From Scleromitrula shiraiana (lineage: Eukaryota; Ascomycota; Leotiomycetes; Helotiales; Sclerotiniaceae), in contig JABELC010000015.1 of NCBI GenBank assembly GCA_028455995.1, forward strand, positions 372,001-436,000: a stretch of DNA of 64,000 nt, in the 5' to 3' direction. A program made the translations under genes and the position numbers. Below, piece by piece: positions 11,110 through 21,314 of the stretch. The notes under the pieces are model-generated. The model searched no databases. It had not been told where the DNA came from and saw only the letters and a program-made list of their open reading frames with translations. Positions within the stretch are counted from its first letter, which is position 1. Each line of letters starts with the position of its first letter.

Positions 11110-12116
11110 ATGGATGGTATTTCACAAGAATCACGAACAAGACCGGCTTGTTCTCATGATTACCATACACAATATGATGCGGTTTATGCTTTTCTGTTAT
11201 TCTGGCAGGATGATGTTCTCATGATTACCATACACAATATGATGCGGTTTATGTTCTTCTGTTATTCCTGCAGGATGAAGGAGATCAATTGTTATCTACT
11301 TCTAATGAGGTTGAAGGCTTAAAGAGTGTATTTGAATCATATAATTTCGAGGTAGAGTTCATCAATATCTAATTCAAGCATGATGCATAGCTTGCAGAAG
11401 ATCTCACCAAAGTTGTCAACTTTAAGGTCGAGCTCTGGTGCATCCCTAATGATGGAAGTCATAAGAAACTCACTCAAATGATCATCAATTTTGTTGATGT
11501 GGGCGGGGATAGAAATACAGACTTGAAGATTGTGTATTACGGCGGCCATGGATTTCTTGCTGATAGCGGGCAGGGTTATTGGATGAGGTAAGAGAAATTC
11601 TGCATTTTATTTCAGAATGGAGCACTGGCCCAAAATGTCGTTGAAGTTTTGGAGTTCTATTGACTACAACGTACTAATTATTTGACAACCAGTCGTTCTG
11701 ATCGTCAAGATCCCGATTGTCGAATAGTTCAATGGAGCGGGATACAAACCCTTCTAGAGAGCGCAAATTCAGATGTACTCATACTGATCGACAGTTGCTC
11801 ATCTGAAATCGCATACTTAGGAATTGGAAATGGGGTTATGGAGCTCATCGCAGTCAGTGGTTCTAACCATAAAGGCATAAGTGTTGGACTTTATTCATTT
11901 ACATTCGCCTTGATAGTAGAACTACGATCGCTTTCCAATTAGACAGTGAAATTTACAGTGGCAAATCTATTCAGACGAGTGCTAGCGCGAATTCAGAATT
12001 ATGTACCTCGAAGATTTGGGGAGTTATAAAACCCTCCTATCCATGTTATTCTCAGCCAAAATCGAGAACTATTTACCGGTATAAAAATAATAAGAGAAGG
12101 AAAGAGGATACTGTAA
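11110..12116 (+). pseudogene. Degenerate caspase-like (peptidase C14 fold) gene
   Basis: Translating across frames gives a protein collinear with the intact caspase-like gene at 37.9-39.7 kb. Conserved blocks are VYVLLLFLQDEGD, GLKSVFESY, KVELWCIPND, DLKIVYYGGHG (catalytic His region) and DVLILIDSCSS (catalytic Cys region). Near the end, FTVANLF and a PIHVILS block also match. The one intron (11588-11692, GTAAGA, TACTAAT, CAACCAG) lies at the same phase and place (after WM) as in the intact paralogue. Lesions are a 65-bp tandem duplication that shifts the frame, and in-frame stops at 11370 (TAA), 11388 (TAG), 11940 (TAG) and 12027 (TAA), with homology resuming after each. Both catalytic residues survive, so inactivation may be recent. 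Calling it a pseudogene is inference from the number of lesions. Confidence 0.8.
11151..11280 (+). repeat. 65-bp direct tandem duplication inside the caspase-like pseudogene
   Basis: Units are 11151-11215 and 11216-11280, with five mismatches. Each begins TTCTCATGATTACCATACAC. Since 65 is not a multiple of three, the second unit is read in another frame: the start-codon frame fits unit 1 while the downstream homology fits unit 2. Confidence 0.9.
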
Positions 12117-13401
12117 GCATCTACCCAGAGCATTTTTTGCGATTTAAAGAAACTAATTTTATACATGTATATAGACTTCCACTTCTAAACGTTACAAGAG
12201 TCCATATTTCTGAAAAATAGACGAGAATAAAGAGATTAATGATATGGTATCGCTATCAGAATTGCCTTTACAACCGCAATCACAATCTGCGGACGAGAAG
12301 ATGAAAGATGGAAGATGGGGAAACGCTATCTCAACCGCAATCACAAGCTGGCGGAACAAATAATCAGAAATGTAAGCACGAAGTAACAACAGATAGTATG
12401 AAAAATAGGACAAAACCATCACATCCACAATCACAGTCTTATAGACCGAGAAATACTCTATTTAGGAATTGGTCTGATATTGTAAATAAGGGATACGTAA
12501 AGAAAGCAGAAACATTGAGTAGCAGAAACATTGAGTCCCTTATTTTTCACTTATTTGTTCACCAAGCAAACTATATAACTAGACTGAGATGATAGTGAAA
12601 TTTCGTATGAATCATTGGTAGTTATTCGGGAATATATTTATACCACATATATATATATATATAAATCTGCAAATAACTCTGACGTATCCGTACATATACA
12701 TATACATATATTACCCTAATTGAGAGAATACAAACTCTTTAGAATAATAAATAGTATTATCATATCATCATATCACATCACCACGATATATACATATATA
12801 GAAAAAGAAAACCGTGCCAAAAAAAACCCCCCTGGAAATTAGACTAACAAAGAGGGGGAGAGCAACTCAACTAACTCTAAGCCACCAAACCGGTTCGGGC
12901 TTTGTAAATGTTTGGCCGTTGATACCGGTACCTTCTAGAACCTAGGTAGATATCGAAATATTATCTTATATGTATATGTACATTGTAATGGGATGGGATT
13001 TACTAAGTAATCGCTGAGGACGTGATTTTTATGGTGTTGGTTGTTGGTTGTTGGTTGCTTTGCTTGTTCATTTGATTTTTAGAAAAAAATTGGAAAATGC
13101 AAAATGGAAAATTGGAAAATTGAAAAATGATCCGTCGAGTTGAGATGTGCAATAAATAAATCTTTAATTTCTCGAGGGGGGGGGGAAGAGTAATGTGATT
13201 TATTTAGGACAGGAAGGAAGGAATGGGATTGATTAGTCATATTTTATTTGACTTATCTATTACTAATTAATTAATTAATTAATTGATTAATTAATTAATT
13301 AATTAATTGATGGATGGATGGATGGATGGATTGATCAATTAATTGACTTTCCCCCAAGATGGAAAATGTTGCGGCAGGATTTTTAAGATATGCAACAAAT
13401 T
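12117..13401. other. Region with Pro-Gln-Ser-Gln repeat ORFs and microsatellites
   Basis: At 12244-12592 two overlapping plus-strand frames encode a recurring PQSQ(S/A) motif (positions near 12275, 12335 and 12428) on imperfect DNA repeats of about 15 bases (CAACCGCAATCACAA). The second frame (ATG 12308) ends in a plausible segment RNWSDIVNKGYVKKAE. It may be the decayed tail of the neighbouring pseudogene or a fragment of another gene. From 12640 on there are TA-rich runs and, at 13266-13330, TTAA and GATG microsatellites. Confidence 0.4.
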
Positions 13402-14464
13402 TATCTCATCCTCAGACCCTTCGATATACTACCCCACATAAAAATTTTTTGACCAATAATATTCTTTAATTTTTTTTTTTACCTGAGGTGCACCGAAGGG
13501 TCTGAGAGTATATGGTTCCGACTTTGGTGTAAAAATAAACAAATCGATGAATCAACGACTTTTTAAAATGTAATAATTAATTAATCAACAATTGTGATTT
13601 ATTGAGGCCGATTGCATAAATAGAAATGGATTCTCTGATCATGATTATATGTATTATATTACTGTAGTTTAAGGCGTTGATGTACAACTATATGCTTGAA
13701 GAAAAAAATGTACATTTTTAAACATAAACATCCTCGAATCACCATTAGCACCTACCCCCTTGAAAATCAACAACCACAACTCTTTTAAATAAATCTAATA
13801 ATATGTTGAAGATCTCTCAATCGATCTAACCTTTGTTATATAAAAAAATTCTTTAAAAAGAGTTGTAATTGTTGATTTTCAAGAGGGTAGGTGCTAATGG
13901 TGATTTGAAGAAATGCCTTAAACTTAAGGCATTTTACTTCAAAATTCAACCTCAAATCCAACCATTTTGACTACCTTTCAATACAACAGCAACGCCGTTG
14001 ACGCAATTTGCAAATCTGCAAAATATTCAACTCGAGATAACGATTCGATTGAGCCTAAAATCATCATTAGTATGTAAATATTGAAAATAGGGGAGTTGAA
14101 TAAGTTAAAGTTTAAAACAAACCTTGTTTGTATAAAATTTTTAAAAATAAAATTTTAAATCAACCATACAATTTAAATATCTGGTGCCGATTGTATAAAT
14201 ACTAGTAAATGAGAGCTTTCGAATGATATAATTCTTTTTTAAATAAGTTATAGTTGAAAGGTAGAAGTATAAAGTTGAAGTGTTCTCACCAAGCAAAATC
14301 GGTTCCTTACCAAAAAACGCCCAAAGTGCCTCAGACCCTTGCGGCGTTGAACTTGCTTCGGTTAAAAAATGGGCCATTTTCGTACTAAAACATTAGTAAT
14401 TTTCCCATATTATAACATTCTAAGTTATTATTCAGTTCAACTCCAAGGGTCTGAGGATGAGATA
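13402..14464. mobile_element. Non-autonomous inverted-repeat element, MITE/foldback-like (~1.06 kb)
   Basis: The ends are inverted copies: TCTCATCCTCAGACCCTT at 13404-13421 and its complement at 14445-14462. Both are flanked by TA, consistent with a TA target duplication as in Tc1/mariner elements. Each end also carries an inner inverted copy: CTCAGACCCTTCG at 13411 pairs with 13494-13506, and CCTCAGACCCTT at 14329-14340 pairs with 14445-14456. Each terminus is therefore itself a hairpin. A central hairpin has arms of about 55 bases (13735-13789 and 13853-13908), followed by a perfect 11-bp stem (13911-13934). A direct repeat (GCCGATTGYATAAATA) occurs near 13604 and 14186. The element is AT-rich and has no transposase ORF. 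Its name and superfamily are inferred only from the TIR and TA flanks. Confidence 0.7.
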
Positions 14465-15328
14465 ACAACAAATGGAAATGGAAAGGGTGAGTGAGTAACG
14501 TGATGGATGGATGGATGGATGGATGGATGGCACGTGAGCGTGAGGGGTGTTTTGTAGTGGGGTTACTGTTGGGGAAATTTGTTTAGGGGGGGGGGAGAAG
14601 GGGGGGGAGAGATTTTTAGGTTGGGTATGGAGTATAGGATGGTGGGATGAGAGGGATCTTGTGGTATTGTTGTGGGAGGGCGGTTGTTGGGTTGGATTGG
14701 ATTGGATTAGGTAGGATGGGTGGTTATTGATTTAGGATCAATTAAGACTTGAGAAGATTTGTTGGGTTATGAAATAAATAAATATCAAGCTTTTATATCT
14801 ATTGTGCTATAATTTTGGAAGTCGTATTATATTGTATTGTATCTATCTATCTACTTGAGATTAACTACGAGTATATCTGTAATACATAGGTCTATAGAGA
14901 TTTGAACATCGGGGATTCGTTTATATATCCTAAGTTTAAGGGTACTCGCTCGCGGAAAGAAAATAGAAATACTCCTCAGTGTCACTATCAGTGTCGCTAC
15001 GGACATCTAGGAACTAAACTTACTAAGATATGCGATTTGGTTTAGTCATATAGGAGTAGACTTTCAGGAGTTCAATCTTAGATCTCTTGTTTTTAACGAG
15101 TTGAAATTTACGATTTATATTTCAAACCTTCAAGCTGAGAGAGTTTTTCAATGCCATGCCATATCTCCAGGAGTCCTAGATATCTGATTGCAATATCTTC
15201 GTAAAATCAAAATCATAAGAGTGAATATCCTCAATGCTCAGATCGTACTAGGCCAGCATATTGCATTTCCAACTCAGCCACAGTTAGTTAGTTAGTTGGT
15301 TGATTAAATGACCAAACTACACTATCAC
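14465..15328. other. Intergenic, G-rich and microsatellite DNA
   Basis: It contains (GGAT)n at about 14502-14531, G-runs at 14587-14609 and a GGATT repeat (14690-14710). No coding signal. Downstream (on the minus strand) of the SDR fragment I found no continuation of that fold. Confidence 0.5.
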
Positions 15329-15613
15329 TCACCCGCCAACCAAGCAAAAAAAAAAAAAAAAAAAAAACTGTTTGTTGGTCTGTCTCCTCTCCTCCTCGTT
15401 CTCATCATCATTCGTGACGTCAAGTTTACCCACTTCAAGAGAGGCAGTAATACCGCAAGTCTGTATATTCTTGATGGCCTGAAAACCGGCATCTACATCA
15501 CGACAGGCAAGAATATAATGAGCAGATGGATTGCGAGTTGCTGCAACGCTGATAATAGCGAAACCTAAACCCCTATTGGCGCCCGTAACAAGTACGATCT
15601 TCGAAGTAGTCAT
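15329..15613 (-). pseudogene. Truncated short-chain dehydrogenase/reductase, N-terminal part only
   Basis: From ATG 15613 the protein reads MTTSKIVLVTGANRGLG, the Rossmann TGxxxGxG cofactor motif. Next come an ACRD segment (NADP-type Arg region) and KLDVTND, the acidic site that normally precedes the NNAG motif. Homology then stops: a charged stretch runs into poly-Phe encoded by a poly(T) tract (15346-15366 on plus) and a stop. The catalytic YxxxK half is missing and I could not find it in the next 350 bases. A good GTGAGT donor follows the poly-Phe stretch, so an unrecognised second exon cannot be excluded. Most likely it is a broken copy. Confidence 0.55.
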
Positions 15614-16588
15614 TGTTAACAAACTGGATGTGATGAGTGAGAATGAAATCAAAGGTTTGTAGTGGCCCAGTTTTGTGGATGTGAAAATATGCAGGAAAGG
15701 TAATAATAATTAGTAAGTGTTGTTAAACAAGATAGGTTCCTTTATTGTTTTCTGAATCGGCTACGCCGCACTCGATGTACCCACCCACACACAAGAAGAA
15801 GTAATACTCATTGTTATTCTGGCATTCTGGCATTGTGGTTTTTAACATATCTCATGTTTCTACACCCACAATTTCGCACGCTATCTGTGATACATATATA
15901 ATCATATACTTGGCTTTGTCGAACGCGAATCCGACTATCGATTACACCATCTCAATCAACACCTCTCCTCAATATCAATACACTCATAATCACACTCAGA
16001 TAAGAAGTAAGGCAAACTAACGACAAGAACATGAGTAGCATAGATGAGCAAGTACATTGATTGCATTGAATTACCGTAACTCGCACAACCCGCCCGTCTC
16101 AACATTCAATGGCAGATCGATCATGTCAATGGAATCATCCCCTATTAATGCATTATCATCATCATCCGTGATTATCATAGTGATGAAAATATCTATTTTA
16201 GGTAGAAAGATCTGTCCAATTCACAGCTTGAAAAAGGAGTTGTTGAGTTGTTGTGACATTATACAATTGACACGTACAGATCACGATCTCGTCACGTTAT
16301 CACACGGATTTGTTGTATATCTTGACAACTGGTCTTGAACCGGTCTGAACTGATCTGGGATCGCATTAATTTGAACCAATTGAATAGTTTTCATGATTTG
16401 GATTATGTAACTTAAAGTCGAAAAGAAATATTATACGTATTTCATATATATACATACAATTGGGGTATCCTATTATCAACAATGTTGTTAATAACCTCCC
16501 ATTCAACAACATTCATCTATATACTTCAATCAACAAACATATACCCCGCTCCCAACCACAACCCCAACCACAACCACAACCACAACCT
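15614..16588. other. Intergenic
   Basis: Only short, composition-biased frames occur here. Near 16555-16590 a CCACAACC repeat borders the 3' end of the CSC1-like gene. Nothing else supportable. Confidence 0.5.
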
Positions 16589-19500
16589 CTAAAACCTCAC
16601 CTCCCTCCCCCAAATATTATTCTCCCCCTGCAAATTCTCCACCACCACCCTCCCCTTCTCATCCAACTCCACTCCCTCATCATTAATATCCACCCCCGCA
16701 ATCTCCCTCGAATGTCTACATTCCTGCACACTAACGCCCGCCCTATCCCTCGGAATCCACAATTTCGAATCCCGTCCCCTCACCACACAGGGCGGAAAAT
16801 ACGCATCCTCGTGCTGTTTTTTCGTGTATCGAAGGAGATCCGAGGAGAGAGGGAGAGGCGCGGTGAGAGACCGGAGGATATGGTAGTCGGTGAAGATTTC
16901 GGGGTGCAGGAATTTGAGGATGAAGTTTGGGGGTGCGGAGGTGGGCGTGTAGGTGGGTGAGATTATGAGGCCTAGGGTGGAGGTTAGGGGCGTTAGGTGG
17001 TGCATGTGTGGAGAGAGCTTGGAGCGGATGGCGGTTTTGAGAAATGTGAAGGTTAGTTTGGAGAGGGTGGGGAGACCTTCGACGTCTTTTGGGCGGGGGA
17101 CAATAGAACGAGAGGTGGGATTGGGATCGTGTTGGATCTCTGGTTCAGGGAATGATTCGTCATCTTCAGAGCTATCCTCTTCTTGAATAATATTTAAATC
17201 CGGTGTTGGAGAGGAAGTATCGGGTTTGGGTGGTGATTGGGATGGGAAAAAGAAGTCCCCGTTTCCATCTGAATTTGTAGAAGGAATTCCAGGTGTTGGA
17301 AGAGCAGTATTAAATGCTAATCCTCGATAAAGTTCCTCTACAGCTAGAGTACGAGGAAGATTCCACAATAAAGGTCCAAGTGCTTCATTTAAACTGATGT
17401 GGATCAATGCAGTAAATATCGTCAATCCGAACATAAGGACTAATGGTCCAAATGCACTTCTCAGCCCAAACAATCCAATGAGACAGACCTCAGCAAGATA
17501 AACACCTGTGAGTAATTGTTTGAGAGCATGAGGGTAAAGTAATCCTCGTGTTGATATCTCGGAGGAATAGGTATATAGAAGATTGTACTTCGACACGAGG
17601 TAGATTAGATACAATCCAATGAGTGCGAACACGAGAGTCAATGGCGCAAGAAGTGAGTAAGTGATTGCGATAACTCCCATATTTGTGAAGACAGGGTAAA
17701 TTGCACCCCAATGTACAATACGAATCCGATGCCATTTCTTGATCATGTTCCTGGGATCCTGTTCGTGTTTCCAAATCAAATGACGGATAAGAGCACCAAG
17801 TTGAAGTAGTCTTGTAGCTGACATGGCCAAACCTTGAAGGATGAAATATGAGACATAAAAGTTTGATGATTTAGGAAGATTTTGAGAGAGAAGAGTTCGT
17901 GCCGACGTTGGATCTTGGAGTATTTTTTCGAATGCTGCTGAGGCTGCGGATGTAATCGTTGTGACAAGAAATACTTGCACTACTTCGAAGATGAAGTATG
18001 CAGATTGTGTATAAAGTTCAATCATGGAGTACGAAGGTATTCCAGCCTGACGGGCACAGGCTCTGAGAATATAAGGTACAAGTGACATGAGAATTGTCAG
18101 TGCTACCGCAGGAAGCAAACCAGTAATCAAACCAAGAATAGGAGTTGGAAGCTTTGCGATCCAGCCAAGGAAGGGAATTTTGGTGGTTAAAAATGTAATG
18201 TTACTTATCATACCAATAAGAGCGCAAGGAATTGACCAAAATATTACCATGCAGGCAACAAAAGCTTGGATTGCAAAACCACGTATGATTCTTTCCCACC
18301 ATGTCATTCGAAGGGAATCCCATACAATTTCATGCGGTCGAATACCATTGATATGCGGTTTCATGTGGAATGCTCGATGATGAGAAAGTGTTTGATAGGC
18401 ACTCTGAGCATTGACTTGGGTATCAAATTCGACAAATGCGGCTGGTAATGGTTTTCCTTTTCCCTGTCGATGATTTCTTCTCAACTTGCTGATCTGAGGA
18501 GCTAATTCTTTCAGACGATTCCGAGTCCATTTGATGGTATCAACTCTCCTTCCATAATTTGATAATGGTCTATGGGTTGGTCTCCAACTATGTGGTATCC
18601 ATTGCGATGCAATCGAACCACTAACACCAGGAGGTGGACCAAACATACCATATCCATTGTCCAACCATTTTGGAGCTGGAGTTTCAGGGCTAGCTGAGTT
18701 TTCACTTGATGTAGCTTGGGAATTTGCAGGTGACATGGGTGTTTCAGTAACTGTTGCTTCTTTCTTTGGTGGAGCCATCGGACTAATGCTAAGCTCTATA
18801 GGCACTATCGGAAGCGATATGGGTGGTGCTTCTTTATTAAGTATTTCGGTTGGATCTGTAACGTCGTTTGCCTGCTCATCGCCTGACGAATCTTTTTTGA
18901 TCTCTTTCACCGAGTTCATACCAATACTTGACTCCAAATCAGGATGTCCATGTTTCAGCGCCCGATCTCTTTCTTGATTTGCAAGTTTAATCAATCTAGT
19001 CTCGGCCTTTTCTAGTCGGATTGCAGTTTGATTTCTCTCATCAACCAAGTCATTGAGCTGTCCACTTTCTCTTGGAATCCAAACATGCTTAACTGCATCT
19101 CCGAATATCTTTCTCAGTTTGGCTTCTTCGAGGTTTTGTTGCGGGACGCATGTGAACAGAACAGTTCTCGATGATAGACGATTGGCATAGTAAGGATGTA
19201 ATAGGTATGCTTGGCGTAGATTGATATAATAGACACATTCCCGCGATACCATATACATTATGAATCCTAAATTGTTAGTAAACCCTTACTAGTTCGAGAT
19301 AATGCTTACCAAAAAAGAACCACGCCAAGAAAGCATGTGCATAATAATCCACCGGATTAGAGATGTTTCCAAAAGTAAGTGAATCAAGTTGAGAATTTCC
19401 CCCTTTTCCGAGAACATGAATCGGTATCAAAACCGGAATCACAATGACACACCCCACAAGGCATATCACACACATTATCCTAAGAAATCTAAGAAACAAG

Positions 19501-20020
19501 TAGCCATCAAGTGAGGATTGATTGAGAACCGCTGTATCCGGAGTTTTGAAGAATGGCTTCATCCAATTGAACCATCCTGACGGTAATTCAGCGCTTCTTT
19601 CACTATCTTATCGTTAGTCCATGTATAAGTGACCTAGAAGAAATAAACATACTGAGGATCCAAACTACTCAAAAAAGTCCTTGGCGAATAGACTCTAGGA
19701 AGTTTCCTTCTCAAAACCAAAAAAGAGATCATGCATATTGCAGCATAAGCACCAACAGGATACAAAGTCGAATATAAAGATGAGAAAGACGAAGAATTTG
19801 ATCCCGTTGCCGCAGAAGCTAAGGTCGAGCTCGTAGAATTGTCTCTTGCAGATCCCACTCTTGGATCTTCAGTTTGATTCTAATCTTCCCAAAATCGTTG
19901 GAGGGTTAGCCAAAGTAATTCAATTCCAAAATTCAAAACGCATCAAGGAAATCGGTGTAACCATACCAATCTCTTGAATTCCGACCTCACCACTTCATGA
20001 ATAAGATTTAGAATCGGCAT
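16589..20020 (-). CDS. CSC1/OSCA/TMEM63-family cation channel (DUF221)
   Basis: Integral membrane protein of the calcium-permeable, osmosensitive OSCA/CSC1 family. Exons are 19967-20020, 19653-19879, 19310-19602 and 16589-19266. All phases agree, giving 1083 residues. The first exon (MPILNLIHEVVRSEFKRL) was chosen because the next exon lacks an ATG and has a GATTAG acceptor in phase. The order is an N-terminal membrane domain (hydrophobic segments near 45-65, 110-140 and 170-190), a long cytosolic RRM-like loop with FVEFDTQVNAQSAYQ, a multi-helix pore domain (~480-800) and an acidic C-terminal tail with SEDDESFPEPE. The C-terminal region containing DIHPEIFTDYHIL-like sequence matches the extracellular tail usual in fungal Phm7/Rsn1 members. 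Family length is about 850-1250, so it is full length. The cytosolic loop carries a long Ser/Pro/Thr insertion. Substrate ion and location (plasma membrane or endomembrane) are inferred. Confidence 0.92.
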
Positions 20021-21314
20021 GGCGTTCAACCCAAACCTGATCTCAAATGAACATGAATCATCTCAAACAACAAACATTTCGAATCATGACTCTTGTCTCA
20101 GTCGTTCGTACTCTAAATGTATCTCGCACGATATAGAACTTGAATCGTACTTGCATCCAAAGGAAAACGGTTGAACGATACAATAAAACTTTTTGGGTCC
20201 GTTTTAGCAGGATTGGTGCATAATTTTCACCGTATATTTTCTAGTTGGTGGGTCCTCGTGGCTTGCTGAATAACAGGGGAATATTTCCGAATCGGGTAAA
20301 TAAGAGGCTGTAATTGGTTAGTAAAGGGAGGTCGATTATGGAATAAATTGTGATATTGAAAGGCCGGGATATCATATCCTTTCTTTGCCACTTCATTTTT
20401 TTGATAGGTTTATGGATATTCTAGATGATGTGGAAATTGATAAGAAAAATAATATATAGATATCTAATGGGAAAATATTGCGATAATTCGTCTTTTAGAT
20501 GTTTTATCTGATGTTATACATTCAACTAGTTCTATGATCGCCAAGAAATTTTCAATCGTTGCTCAAAGTGGATCGGGTAAAGTAAAGCCTAATTCAACCC
20601 CTTACTCGTAAAGAATCCTCGGAGTTTTTTTCGGATTCGAGTCGACAACAAGCTAAAAAAAATACTATAGTTCATCATCTACTAGTAAATTTTGTAATTT
20701 AGATTCAGATTTCCCCTACAACATGAATTTATGGATGAATTTCCATTTTCGAAAGGATTATACATGTCACTTTCCTCCTCGCTATATACCTTTATATCTT
20801 GGATTTCCACTCCAACGTAAATCAACTAAGATCATGTCCGAGTCCCCATCCTCAAAAACATCATATAAATCACTTTCCTCCTCCTCCCCCCCCCTAATCA
20901 GTCAATCTAACAATATATACCAATAACCTGCTAGTAATCAACAACCGCATAATCCAAATATCTCTACCTCAGTATAAAAATTCCAATATAAACGATCCAA
21001 TTTCATTGTAAACTCTTTCTTGATCTGATGACCTAGAAATCTTAACGGTAAGGGAGATATCGTAAGTCTGCAACAAATTTCAAACACAGATTTCGGTATA
21101 TGAATGGTGGCAAGATTAAAATGAATGAATGAATAATATCTATCTATCTATACATTCCCCCTCCCACCCCCCTTACCACCATCAATCACGACACAATGCA
21201 ACGCATCACAACAAAAGAAAAAAAGAACCAGTCCCAAAAAAAATAAATATTCACAATCGAAATAAATTCCACGCTTCCTCTTACTTCCTCTCCTTCCTCC
21301 TTCCCACCCCCATA
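20021..21314. other. Intergenic between CSC1-like and GH16 genes
   Basis: It holds the 5' flank of the CSC1-like gene and the 3' flank of the glucanase gene. Short frames at 20723-20926 and 21129-21341 are low-complexity and overlap on both strands. I see nothing convincing. Confidence 0.5.

Noticed and set aside
16460..16960. 166-codon plus-strand frame
   Set aside because: It is antisense to the C-terminal exon of the CSC1-like channel and is Pro/His low complexity.
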